A stretch of 64,000 nucleotides of DNA from Nocardioides okcheonensis (GTDB taxonomy: Bacteria; Actinomycetota; Actinomycetes; Propionibacteriales; Nocardioidaceae): contig NZ_CP087710.1 in NCBI RefSeq assembly GCF_020991065.1, forward strand, positions 682,001-746,000, given 5' to 3'. The notes under the pieces were generated by a model, which was not told the DNA's origin, searched no databases, and saw nothing but the letters and a program-made list of their open reading frames with translations. Below, piece by piece: positions 1-8,311 of this stretch (the first letter of the stretch is position 1; every line of letters begins with the position of its first letter). Position numbers and translations under genes: made by a program.

Positions 1-318
1 CGTGGAATGGCTGGCAGCGCTGCCGGCGTTGCAGCCGGGCGGCCAGCTGGCAAGCCCCCGGAAGTAGACACTTGGCCAGCACTCCGGCGGCCACGTTGTC
101 GTTGCCGCCGTCGAGGGCTGCCAGCTCGGCCAGCGCGAGCAGGACGTCGTCGATCGCGTCGTAGTCGGCGTGACGAAGCCATGCCCGCAGCTGGTCGAAG
201 CCGCCGACCACCAGCAGCCGTTCATCGCCCACGCACCAGTCGTCCCAGCGCGTTCGAGCGACCTCCAGCAGTTCGCCACCGTCCTCCAACCCCAGCAGTT
301 CTTCCACAGCACTCATCG
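1..318 (-). CDS. Hypothetical protein, partial (C-terminus off window)
   Basis: An open minus-strand frame starts at ATG 318 (N-terminus MSAVEELLGLEDGGELLEVA) and stays open to the first base, so at least 105 residues are encoded and the end lies outside the window. The protein is acidic and helical, with leucine/alanine-rich stretches (LLALAELAALDGG) and two cysteines near the cut end. I do not recognise a family. The frame has strong third-position GC and natural composition, while opposite-strand frames are arginine-rich shadows. It is divergent from the small genes starting near 540. Confidence 0.6.
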
Positions 319-539
319 CTACGACATCCCTCCAGCTCGCGGATCCAGGCGTCGAAACTGCTCGGCCGGGATCCCCGCACCCGTCCCCCGAGCGCTCATG
401 ACCGGCTCATCCGGGCGACAGGGGACGCCGGGAGAGGGCGGGGGACGCCCAAGGTGATCCCTGTTTGCGCAGGTCAGGAGCCGTCCCCCGAATGTCGGGT
501 CGTGCCCCGCCCGGCCCACCCATGAAAGGAGCCGCGCCC

Positions 540-623
540 ATGCCGCGTCGCCTGCGTCGCATGGCGGAGACCGGAGATGCTGCCGAACAACTCATCGAAC
601 CCATGTTCGATACAGTCGGGTGA
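540..623 (+). CDS. Possible 27-residue small protein or leader
   Basis: ATG at 540 is preceded by a good ribosome binding site, AAAGGAG at about 525-531. The frame encodes MPRRLRRMAETGDAAEQLIE plus seven residues and stops with TGA at 621-623, which overlaps the ATG (623) of the next frame. The strong RBS and coupled stop/start suggest it is translated, but it is too short for a family call. It could be a leader peptide or the N-terminus of a gene damaged by a frameshift into the next frame. Confidence 0.35.
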   Translation: MPRRLRRMAETGDAAEQLIEPMFDTVG

Positions 624-1048
624 TGGCTGGCGGGATGGACCGACGAAGTGACGACGGCTTCCCGCGCGAGACCCTTGCCGAAAGGATCGCCAACACGCGA
701 GCGCGTCAGGCCGAACGTGAGGCCGAGAGAGATTTCACGGCATCATCTGGGACACGCGCGGCGAGCCACAGCACTGCTGGGTTCCATCGCCAACGTCCCA
801 CCTCGTCGCCAGCAGCTTGGGCGGCGTCACCCCGCGCGGAGACGGAGCCCGTCTCCTCGCCCTTGCCGATCCGGCACTGCTGGTACCTCTCGAGCGAGCA
901 CGGACGCCTGCCCGCACTGCTTCTCAAGTGGCGACCCCTAGGCGAAGGACGGTTCGACGGGTTCATATGCACCGTTGTGCTCGACGACCAGGAGGGATGG
1001 ATGCTGGCCGAGATGTGGGTGCAGGCGTCGTTGCTGTCCCCGGCATGA
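623..1048 (+). CDS. Hypothetical protein, possibly cut short by an in-frame TGA
   Basis: The frame starts at ATG 623 (GTG 620 is also possible), coupled to the 27-residue frame before it. The N-terminal part (residues 1-35) is charged and coiled-coil-like; the C-terminal part has a beta-rich stretch, RHCWYLSSEHGRLPALLLKW, followed by VVLDDQEGWMLAEMWVQ. It stops at TGA 1046-1048, but the same frame continues for about 25 codons with natural-looking protein (GLSDEFDPSWKKESLGRPTG). The stop may therefore be a nonsense mutation in a longer gene. No family recognised. Confidence 0.4.
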   Translation: MAGGMDRRSDDGFPRETLAERIANTRARQAEREAERDFTASSGTRAASHSTAGFHRQRPTSSPAAWAASPRAETEPVSSPLPIRHCWYLSSEHGRLPALLLKWRPLGEGRFDGFICTVVLDDQEGWMLAEMWVQASLLSPA

Positions 1049-1140
1049 GGGCTGAGCGACGAGTTCGATCCGAGTTGGAAGAAGGAGTCGCTGGGCAGGC
1101 CGACCGGGATCTTCTGGCGGACGTTGAGCTCGACGCCGCC

Positions 1141-1160
1141 GTTACAAAGAGTTACAAAGA
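1141..1160. repeat. Tandem 10-bp direct repeat
   Basis: GTTACAAAGA occurs twice in perfect tandem, followed by GATATC. It lies between the end of the small plus-strand gene and the end of the minus-strand HTH protein gene. It is AT-rich compared with its surroundings. Function unknown. Confidence 0.6.
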
Positions 1161-1214
1161 GATATCAACGGCGACCGCCCGATGGGCGAGTCTCCGCTCT
1201 CGTACGGGCGAGTG

Positions 1215-2123
1215 TCAGCGGTTGTTGTTGCGCCGCCACGTGAACGCCCTGGCGGCCGCGGCCACCTCGACGTCTTGTCGGCGCAGCCAGTACCGGTTGC
1301 CGCGCCTGGTGCCTGGCAGGGTGCCTGCACGGATGCGCTGTCCCACTCCGTTGCGGGTCAGTCCGAGCGTCAGCGCCGCGGTCGTCGTGGTCACCCAGAC
1401 GTGTCCATCGTCGGGTGGCTCGTTGGTCGGTCGGGTCCGGCGACGCTCGTCTCGCTTGAGTTCGGTTCCTCGCACGCGCTGCGACCAGACCTCGGAGGCG
1501 CTCACCGCGGACTCACGGCTGATGGATGCCCTCCACCGCGGCCCGGGCCGCTGCACCAGCAACCCCTCCTTGATGAGTTCAGGAATCCGGCCGCGAGAGC
1601 AGCCAACGACCTGGGCGGCATCGGCTTGGCTCACCCACTCCTGCTCGTCGGCCGCACGCGCAACGATGAGCCGGTCGACTGACTCGCCCGACACCCACAC
1701 ACGCCCCTCGAGCTTGGCCTCGAGACCGCCAGCCCGGACCCACCGCAGCACTGAGCTCTCCGAGCACGTCAACGCCAGAGCGGCGTCCTCCACTGTCAGC
1801 CAACGAGTGATCGGGTCCGGGTCGGAGGTCGGCCTTCGCGCGCTGAGGATCTCGCGCAGGCCGAGGCCTCTCGGCGCCGCCCGTTCTGGGCGTGCCTGCT
1901 GGCGTTGCTCACGAGCGGCCCTCCGCTGAGCGCGTTCGATCTGGACCTCTCGGTGCCAGGCCGCCCACTCGAGCACCGATGCAAGATCCAAGGTCGGATG
2001 GTGGCCCCGCGCCGACCGACGGACGATGCGATTCACCCGGACGGCATGCTCAATGGTCGGTACACGGATCCCGGTGATCCGCGCGGCCTCCTCCCACGAG
2101 ACCCACTTCTCCGAGATCGGCAC
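1215..2123 (-). CDS. Protein of four tandem excisionase/MerR-like helix-turn-helix modules
   Basis: A 302-residue protein with four repeats of one fold pattern: Trp-x-Ser/Thr near an Ala-Ala pair, a turn, a recognition helix and a basic wing. Modules start at about residues 8 (WVSWEEAARITGI), 107 (WLTVEDAALALTCSESSVLRW), 162 (WVSQADAAQVVGC) and 242 (WVTTTTAALTLGLTRNGVGQ). Each resembles the single-module excisionase-type HTH domain (HTH_17). Linkers are Arg-rich (RAQRRAAREQRQQ; KRDERRRT). Four modules in one chain would suit a long or repeated DNA site, as in a segregation factor, repressor or recombination directionality factor. The function is not established. It is convergent with the 623-1048 gene. 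Confidence 0.7.
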   Translation of the reverse strand: MPISEKWVSWEEAARITGIRVPTIEHAVRVNRIVRRSARGHHPTLDLASVLEWAAWHREVQIERAQRRAAREQRQQARPERAAPRGLGLREILSARRPTSDPDPITRWLTVEDAALALTCSESSVLRWVRAGGLEAKLEGRVWVSGESVDRLIVARAADEQEWVSQADAAQVVGCSRGRIPELIKEGLLVQRPGPRWRASISRESAVSASEVWSQRVRGTELKRDERRRTRPTNEPPDDGHVWVTTTTAALTLGLTRNGVGQRIRAGTLPGTRRGNRYWLRRQDVEVAAAARAFTWRRNNNR

Positions 2124-2360
2124 GCCGTCATCCTGCCTCGAAGTGACGAGCTGTGCGACTACATCGTCCCCAGGCCGGGCATGCCGATGCTCGGTGTGAG
2201 TGCTCGACCCCGCTCGCCGCGCGTAGGTCTCATGCAGCCGACCGACAAGTCATCTCACGAGGCATCCCAAAGTTGCAATGCGCCCAATTCACCTGCGCCT
2301 GTCAGCCCGTTCCTGACAACGTGCCCCGGTCAACATCAGCACCACCGTGGGGGAAACACC

Positions 2361-3071
2361 ATGTTCAAGCACACGCTCAAGCACACCGTCAGGGCGCTAG
2401 CCCTGCTGCTCGTCGGCCTCGGCCTCTCGACCTGGGTCCAGCTGCCCGCCAGCGCGATCGTCGATCGCGACTGCGGCGACTTCCCGACCCAGGCTGCGGC
2501 ACAGAACTTCTTCAACAACGCCGGCGCGGGCGACCCGCACGGCCTCGACGCGGACAACAACGGCATCGCCTGCGAGTCGAACCCGTGCCCGTGCATCGGC
2601 CGCGGCAACCCCGGCGGCCAGAACCCGGGCACGAACAACCAGCAGAACCAGGGACCACGCATCTACCGCGAGACCGGCAACGTCGTCCGCGTGATCGACG
2701 GCGACACCCTTAAGGTACGACTCCGCGCCGGCAGCGTCGTCTCCGTGCGGATGCTCGGCATCAACACCCCCGAGCGCGGCCGCTGCGGCGCACGGGACGC
2801 TACTGACAACCTCCGCCGGATGGCACCCGTCCGGTCGACCGTGCATCTGGTCTCCGACCCGTCCCAGGCAGCCAACGACCGTTACGGGCGCCTCCTGCGC
2901 TACGTCAAGCGACAGGGCGGATACAACGATCTCTCGTTCCGCCAGGCCTGGGACGGCTACACCAAGCGCTACGTGTTCGGCGGCAAGCCCGTCGCGCGGG
3001 ACCGCGAGTACGTCCGCGGCGTGAACCGAGCCCGCCGAGTCGACGCAGGCCTCTGGGGCACCTGCTGGTGA
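2361..3071 (+). CDS. Secreted thermonuclease-family protein with N-terminal excalibur-like domain
   Basis: 236 residues. Residues 1-32 form a signal peptide (basic MFKHTLKHTVR, hydrophobic core, ASA cleavage region). Residues about 36-75 form an excalibur-type motif with DADNNGIACESNPCPC, a calcium-loop-like DxDxNG followed by cysteines. After a Gly/Asn/Gln linker comes a staphylococcal-nuclease domain (about 97-236): VIDGDTL, RMLGINTPE (equivalents of Arg35 and Glu43) and DRYGRLLRYV (Arg87 equivalent), so catalytic residues are kept. Excalibur domains more often follow the nuclease, so this order is less common. Start ATG 2361 follows a GGGGGA box. It probably degrades extracellular nucleic acid. 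A perfect hairpin follows the stop. Confidence 0.85.
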   Translation: MFKHTLKHTVRALALLLVGLGLSTWVQLPASAIVDRDCGDFPTQAAAQNFFNNAGAGDPHGLDADNNGIACESNPCPCIGRGNPGGQNPGTNNQQNQGPRIYRETGNVVRVIDGDTLKVRLRAGSVVSVRMLGINTPERGRCGARDATDNLRRMAPVRSTVHLVSDPSQAANDRYGRLLRYVKRQGGYNDLSFRQAWDGYTKRYVFGGKPVARDREYVRGVNRARRVDAGLWGTCW

Positions 3072-3105
3072 CCACCACCCGGCGTCAGCAGCGCCGAGAC
3101 ATATG

Positions 3106-3140
3106 CAGGGCGCCGGACGAGCAACTCGTCCGGCGCCCTG
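3106..3140. terminator. Bidirectional terminator hairpin
   Basis: A perfect 16-bp stem (3106-3121 pairs with 3125-3140) with a 3-nt loop lies between the convergent ends of the nuclease gene (stop 3071) and the PKD-protein gene (stop 3157). There is no long T-run on either side, as is common for actinobacterial terminators. Confidence 0.8.
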
Positions 3141-3156
3141 TGCCATTCGCGCGCGA

Positions 3157-4074
3157 CTACTGAGTGAGCACCTGGGCCTCGCCGACCCGAACATCCGCGG
3201 TGGCGGACAGATCGAACTCGATCACCCCAGTCATCCCTCCCCCGGCCCACTCCACCCTCCAGAACGACGTGGCCGCGACCTCAAACGCACCGCCGGGCTC
3301 GTCAGCGCTAGTCCGCTGATAGCGATACCCACACGTCGGAGAGTCCGACTTCCCATAACGATCGGCGTAGGGCGTACCCGCGCCGCACGTAATCGGATCC
3401 GAGCCATCTCCCATGTCCCACACCACCTTGGCGACCGACGCGGTAGCCGTGACCGTCACGCCCGCCGCGGACGCCGACCTCGTAATCGGGCCGAAGGTGT
3501 TGGGCGCCGGGTTCCCCACCCACATCCAGACCGGGAGCCCGATCAGGCCCATCCGATCCTCGCCGGCCTCTGGGACAATGCCGATTCCGATCGGCTCAAG
3601 GTCCATCGCCGCCACCGCGCGCGCAGCTAGCTCTCCGGGGTTCACCCACTCGGTTGCCGGACCCTCAATCCAGACCTTCGGAGGCCCACCAGTGGGCGCG
3701 ATATAGGGCGGCGGCGGTGAACAGAAGTACCAGTCACCGTTTTCATCGGCCTTCCCCTCCGGGGGCGGGTCCTGCGGATCCGCGAGCGTCACCCAGCAAT
3801 TGTGGGCAGCGCTCCACGGCGCACCCTGGTTCTCACAAGGAACTTCGTTGCCCAAGTAGAAGCACTTCACGATCCCGCCACCCTCGTTCTCGCCGCCACC
3901 TCCGGGCGTCCCAGGACAAACGATCTTGATCTTGATCTCGCCAGTCTTCGGGTCTTTGTACGTGACCTTGTAACAGTCATCGTCACTGTTCTGAGCAGCG
4001 TAGGCGTCGCCCGCGGACGCAACGCTCGTCAAGGCGAGGGCTGCTGCGCCGATCAACGCGAGGCGCCTCAGCAC
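3157..4074 (-). CDS. Secreted PKD-like protein at the end of the Tad operon
   Basis: 305 residues from GTG 4074, chosen because GTGCTGA overlaps the stop of the upstream lipoprotein gene; an in-frame ATG at 4119 would add 15 charged residues and a 52-bp overlap. N-terminal signal peptide (LRRLALIGAAALALTSVASA, cleavage near AYAA). It then has cysteine-containing segments (CYKVTYKD, CPGTPGGGG, CFYLGNEVPC) and, near residues 215-265, a PKD-like beta-sandwich signature VVWDMGDGS with two cysteines. No anchor or sorting motif, so it is probably released or held by partners. As the last gene of the pilus operon it may be a surface or adhesin component (inference). Confidence 0.7.
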   Translation of the reverse strand: MLRRLALIGAAALALTSVASAGDAYAAQNSDDDCYKVTYKDPKTGEIKIKIVCPGTPGGGGENEGGGIVKCFYLGNEVPCENQGAPWSAAHNCWVTLADPQDPPPEGKADENGDWYFCSPPPPYIAPTGGPPKVWIEGPATEWVNPGELAARAVAAMDLEPIGIGIVPEAGEDRMGLIGLPVWMWVGNPAPNTFGPITRSASAAGVTVTATASVAKVVWDMGDGSDPITCGAGTPYADRYGKSDSPTCGYRYQRTSADEPGGAFEVAATSFWRVEWAGGGMTGVIEFDLSATADVRVGEAQVLTQ

Positions 4075-4706
4075 TCTGTCACCTCGTCGGGGAGAGACTC
4101 TGCGGACGTGACCTTCCATCGAGCGCCAGCCTTTTCAACGCGGTAGACCTGCTCTAGTCGGCGCGGAAGTTCCTGACCCTCAAACTTGATCCATGGCAAG
4201 ACTGAGGCGTCGGCGACTCGAATCACATCTACGTTGCTGCCGTCTTCGCAGTCAGTAACCAACGCGCTTCCATCTTGTTGCATCTCGGTGCCGACGACTT
4301 CGTGTTCCCAAGCTCCCTGAAAGCGCGTTTCCGGAGGAGCGGTCAACTGCTGCACAAACTGCTGCAACGCAAAGTGCTCCTGGCCGGTCGCGTACCTGTT
4401 GAGCCTCTTGCTGATGCGACCAGTTGCGTACGCCTCGTCGCGAACGTTGAGGTAGCCGAGTAGCGCTGCGGCGGCCTTGTCTTCGTCGGAGGCAGGTTCG
4501 GTAATGGTTGGTTCGGTCGGCGTGGGCTCGGTCGTGCCTGAGCTGGTGGAGCTAGTTGGGCTCGGATCGGTAGGCCCGTTGCCGCCGTCGGGGTCGTTGC
4601 CGCCGCACGACGCAGCGCACAGCAGCATCGTCGACGCGCAGACGGCGGCGACGGCTCGTCCCGGAGGACGGCGCAGCGCCCGACTGCTGAGGGATCGATG
4701 GGTCAT
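4068..4706 (-). CDS. Putative lipoprotein in the Tad operon
   Basis: 212 residues from ATG 4706, preceded by AAAGGAAG; the longer in-frame start at 4748 overlaps the upstream gene and lacks this site. An Arg-rich N-region and hydrophobic segment (AVAAVCASTMLLCAASC) end in a plausible but not textbook lipobox Cys. A low-complexity Ser/Thr/Pro/Glu linker follows. The C-terminal domain (about 80-212) has the mixed alpha/beta look of NTF2/SnoaL-like lipoproteins (YLNVRDEAYATG, YRVEKAGARWKVTSAE); that assignment is a guess. Its last codons overlap the start of the PKD-like gene. Confidence 0.65.
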   Translation of the reverse strand: MTHRSLSSRALRRPPGRAVAAVCASTMLLCAASCGGNDPDGGNGPTDPSPTSSTSSGTTEPTPTEPTITEPASDEDKAAAALLGYLNVRDEAYATGRISKRLNRYATGQEHFALQQFVQQLTAPPETRFQGAWEHEVVGTEMQQDGSALVTDCEDGSNVDVIRVADASVLPWIKFEGQELPRRLEQVYRVEKAGARWKVTSAESLPDEVTEC

Positions 4707-4732
4707 CACGGCACTTCCTTTGCGCGTCGCCG

Positions 4733-7700
4733 CTAGCTTGCGAGCCACTGGTGGTTACGGATGATGGTCTCGGTACGTTCGGGAAGCTCGGCGGGTGCGT
4801 CGTCGCCATCGGTCCGGTTGCAGACCTGCTCGCGCAAGATCTGCTGGGCACCCGCGGCGTCGCCCTCGGCCTCGGTGATGCGCACGAGGCAGAGCCGGGT
4901 GACTTCCTCGTCGGGGGCGGCCAGCATCGCGATCTCCGTTGCTGCCCGAGCTCGGATCAGGTCCCCAGCAGCGAGATAAGCGGTGGTGAGGGTGAAGGCC
5001 ACGTCGGCGACTGCCACCAAGGCGTACTCGTCATGGCGTTCCCCCTCGAAGAGCCACGTCCACCCGCCGGGCCGCAGCTGGTCGAAGGGACGACCGGTCA
5101 CGAGTCGGAGTGCGGTGGCGAGGTCGCGTTGCCCGTCGGTTCCGCCTCGGGCCCTCGCGCGGAGGCTGAGTCGCTTGAACAGGTCGGCATCGACCAGCAG
5201 GCCGTGGTCGACCTGATACAGGTTGAGGCCCCGCGCCTGGGCGGCCGGTGACTTGTCGGCGTGGGGCAGGTGGGGCTCGCCGGTGTGCGGGTTGGTCCCG
5301 AGCCAGTCGCGGACGATGTTGATGTAGTCGCGGCACTTACCGGGCGAGATGCTGAATGCGTCGCAGACCTCGTCGCGGGTGGCGCCGTGGTGGCGTCGCA
5401 GGGCGAGGAAGGCGAGCAGTTCGGTGAAGTACGGCTTCCGCTTGGCCAGTGCTCTGCCGTGGGTGCGTGCGGTGACGGGTCCGAGCAGGCTGAGCCGGGG
5501 ACGGATGCAGTCTTCGTCGAACCAGTCGGCCAGGTCGCGGTCGAGATGCGGGTCGGCCGTCTCGACCTTGGTTCGCAGACCCGATGGGACCTTGGGCGCC
5601 ACGGCTTGGAGGTCGTCTTCGGTCAAGGCGCCAGCGCGCAGGTAGTGCTCGTCATCCCCGTCGAGGATGCTGACGTCGGCTGGTCCGTCGTTGTCCTGGT
5701 CTGCATCGCGTGGGCGCGTGTACTCCTTGCGCAGCGCACCCGCCTTGTCCGCGTAGGTCGTCCAGTGGTCGACGTCCGCGTCGACGCCAGCTGCGATGCG
5801 GGTTTCGACGTCAACGTCGGTGTCTGTTGCCGGGTCCTCTGGGGGCACCGAGACATCGTCGAGTTCTGCCCGCTGCGCATAGAGGCGGGCGCATCCGTCA
5901 GCCTCCTCAGATGTCAGCCCGACCGTGACCAGATCGAGGCCAGCTTCGTCGAGGGTGACGCGGCCAGCGCGGGTGACGTTCAGGGTGATCGCGCTGTCCG
6001 GCGCGCCACCATCGGTGCTCGCATCGCTGGTGACCACTGCGGTGGCGGCTTGGCCGGGGTGCTCGGCGACAAGGCCGACCAACTGATCGAGCAGTTCCCG
6101 AGTTGGCTGGTCGCTGGGGGCTGCGTCCACGAGCAGCAGTCGTGCTGGCCAAGTGTCGTCGTCGAGGTAGCCGGTGCGAGCGGTGGATACGTCGGTGCCG
6201 TGGGCGCTGGCGCGGGCAACGTTGATCTCAGCTGTTCTGAGGGCGTCGTGGATGAGCGCTTCGAGGTCCTCTGTTCCAGCCAGGCATGTCAGCCGATCGT
6301 CCATGGACGCCACTTCACCGGCGATCCCGATGCAGGTCGCAGTGACGCGAGACGACCACGGGTTGACGGCGATCTGTGCTGCGAGATGCCTCATCAGATT
6401 CCGGGCGTTGTCGTGGTCGCCTGAGATGGCGAGGGCGCCGAGTTCCTCGCAGTTCAGCATCCATGTCTCGCCGGTGTCGCTGGTGCCGATGGTGACGAGG
6501 AGCGGGTACGGCGCCTCCAGGTCTCGGGCATTCGCGTCTCGAGCATCCAGGTCTCGAGCCTCGGGTTCCGGGCCGTCGGAGGACAGTCCGTCGACGGTCT
6601 CGCTGGTCTCGTCGGCTGCAGCGGTGTCAAGGCTGACACCGTCTATGTGCCAGTGCGTCCGGTCGACGGTGCCTTGCCACGGTGCCGGGAGGTCGGCGGG
6701 TGCGCTGAGGTGGAGAGTCAAGGTGCTGTGGCCGAGCTCGACAGCAGCCAGCGGCGGCATGCTCGACCGCGTTGCGGCGACGTGTGCGGCGAGGCGCCGT
6801 AGGGCCTGATCGACGAACTCCACCGAGACTGCCGCACTGGTGGCTGCGGCGGCGGACTTCTCAATGGGTGCCAGCGCAGGGTCCGGGGATGCGATCGTCC
6901 GGCCGGGGCGGCGGGTGCGGAACTGCGAGCGCCGGCGCGTTCGGAGGGCCAACAGGAGAGCGCCCGCGAGCAGCATGCCTCCTCCGGCGAGACCCGTTAC
7001 GAACCAGGTCGACGACAACACCGAGTCGTCCTCCTCCCCCACCAGCTCGTCGCGGTCGATTCCACTGCGGTCGCTGCCGGAGTCGTCGCTGCGTCCGGTA
7101 CGCGTCTGGCTGTCGTCGAGGTCCGTCGTCGACTCGTCTTGAGGTCGTGGCGATTCGATCGGACCGGACGAGGACGTCGATTCGTTTCGCGGGTCGTCTT
7201 GGTCGGCTGGGCTCTCGGACGCGAGATCGCCTCCCGCGTCGGCGTCTGAGTGCTCGCCATTGTGGTGTTGCGCATCCTGAGCCGCTGCACGAGCTCCGCT
7301 GGATGTCGACTGCGGGATCGTGAGCCTCCACCCGGGCCGAATGAGGTCGGGGTCCGTGAGCCTGGTGCCGTCGTGCTGGATGGTGCCGGTCGAGGCGTTG
7401 AATATCTCGAGGTAGCGGCTGGGATCGCCGAGGAGGTCGGCGGCGATGGCGGTGAGCGTGTCGCCGGGCCTCACGACGTGGTGTCGCACCCCGGAGACAG
7501 CGGCGGCGTCGGTGGGGCTGGTGATTGGGATGCTGAGCACCCAGCCGGGGCGGAGGAAGCCGGGCTTGTCGCCGATGATGTCGCGGTTGAGCTCGACGAC
7601 CTCGGTGAACCGGGACCCTTCCCCGAGGTGCTGGGCCGCGATCGACCAGAGGCTTTCGCCGGGCTTGACGGTGTGGTCGAACGCTTGTGCCCGTGGTGAC

Positions 7701-8311
7701 GAAGTCGTGCGATCCGTGTGAGCGGCCCGGGTGAGGTGAGACGGCCGCTCTGTGCCGGTCGTGGGGTCTGAAAGTGCCACGACGCTTCCTGCTGACGCCG
7801 GACTGACGTCGAGCGAGACGATCTTCGTGGCGTCGGAGGGTGCGAAAACGGTCTGTGATGCGGCCGCAGGTGCTGTTCCGGTCACGTTCGGGGCGGCAAC
7901 GAAGAGCAGCGCGGCGACGCCGATCAGCGTCCTGGCGATGAACTGGGAGGTGCCGAGGCCGGGGACTCGCCGCGACGGCACGCCCCGCAGGCGGGCGGTC
8001 AGCTCGGTCAACAGGCCGGCTGCTGCGTACGCCCAGGCGGCCCAGGCGACGAGTTCGAGGGTGGACAGGAGAAGGGTTCCGTCATCGGGTGCGAGGAGGG
8101 AGTCGACCAGCGATTTCAGCGAGGGCGATGCCCCGGGAAGCGGCGTGGCCCCGATCGCGATCAGCATCGCGGGCAGACCCACGAGGATGCCGGCGAGGAG
8201 GAGCGTCGCGAGCAGTCCGAGGAGTCGGCCTCCGGCGCGCGGGGTCGGCATGCTCTGGGGCCAGTTCTGGGGCTGGCGGAGGGGCCCGTGGTGGGGGTCG
8301 CGTGGGGTCAT
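4733..8311 (-). CDS. Large membrane protein with two LysM domains and a C-terminal winged-helix/BTAD regulator region
   Basis: 1192 residues. Hydrophobic segments at about 28-55, 83-105 and 125-143. An exported section has two LysM repeats (HTVKPGESLWSIAAQHLGEG near 210; HHVVRPGDTLTAIAADLLGD near 277), each ending in PGW..(S/T)IP, then a Ser/Asp-rich linker. Another membrane span (STWFVTGLAGGGMLLAGALL, about 440) is followed by a cytoplasmic part. The last ~290 residues look like a SARP-type winged helix (LSLLGPVTARTHG..., DEVCDAFSISPGKCRDYIN) and a bacterial transcriptional activator domain of helical repeats (AYLAAGDLIRARAATEIAML). LysM-BTAD proteins are known beside actinobacterial Tad loci. 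A wall-sensing role in pilus assembly or regulation is inference. Confidence 0.85.
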   Translation of the reverse strand: MTPRDPHHGPLRQPQNWPQSMPTPRAGGRLLGLLATLLLAGILVGLPAMLIAIGATPLPGASPSLKSLVDSLLAPDDGTLLLSTLELVAWAAWAYAAAGLLTELTARLRGVPSRRVPGLGTSQFIARTLIGVAALLFVAAPNVTGTAPAAASQTVFAPSDATKIVSLDVSPASAGSVVALSDPTTGTERPSHLTRAAHTDRTTSSPRAQAFDHTVKPGESLWSIAAQHLGEGSRFTEVVELNRDIIGDKPGFLRPGWVLSIPITSPTDAAAVSGVRHHVVRPGDTLTAIAADLLGDPSRYLEIFNASTGTIQHDGTRLTDPDLIRPGWRLTIPQSTSSGARAAAQDAQHHNGEHSDADAGGDLASESPADQDDPRNESTSSSGPIESPRPQDESTTDLDDSQTRTGRSDDSGSDRSGIDRDELVGEEDDSVLSSTWFVTGLAGGGMLLAGALLLALRTRRRSQFRTRRPGRTIASPDPALAPIEKSAAAATSAAVSVEFVDQALRRLAAHVAATRSSMPPLAAVELGHSTLTLHLSAPADLPAPWQGTVDRTHWHIDGVSLDTAAADETSETVDGLSSDGPEPEARDLDARDANARDLEAPYPLLVTIGTSDTGETWMLNCEELGALAISGDHDNARNLMRHLAAQIAVNPWSSRVTATCIGIAGEVASMDDRLTCLAGTEDLEALIHDALRTAEINVARASAHGTDVSTARTGYLDDDTWPARLLLVDAAPSDQPTRELLDQLVGLVAEHPGQAATAVVTSDASTDGGAPDSAITLNVTRAGRVTLDEAGLDLVTVGLTSEEADGCARLYAQRAELDDVSVPPEDPATDTDVDVETRIAAGVDADVDHWTTYADKAGALRKEYTRPRDADQDNDGPADVSILDGDDEHYLRAGALTEDDLQAVAPKVPSGLRTKVETADPHLDRDLADWFDEDCIRPRLSLLGPVTARTHGRALAKRKPYFTELLAFLALRRHHGATRDEVCDAFSISPGKCRDYINIVRDWLGTNPHTGEPHLPHADKSPAAQARGLNLYQVDHGLLVDADLFKRLSLRARARGGTDGQRDLATALRLVTGRPFDQLRPGGWTWLFEGERHDEYALVAVADVAFTLTTAYLAAGDLIRARAATEIAMLAAPDEEVTRLCLVRITEAEGDAAGAQQILREQVCNRTDGDDAPAELPERTETIIRNHQWLAS

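Noticed and set aside
451..485. Possible far attachment site resembling the tRNA-Pro terminator flank (GCAGGTCAGG)
   Set aside because: Only about a dozen bases match and none of the tRNA 3' end itself is present, so it is likely chance.
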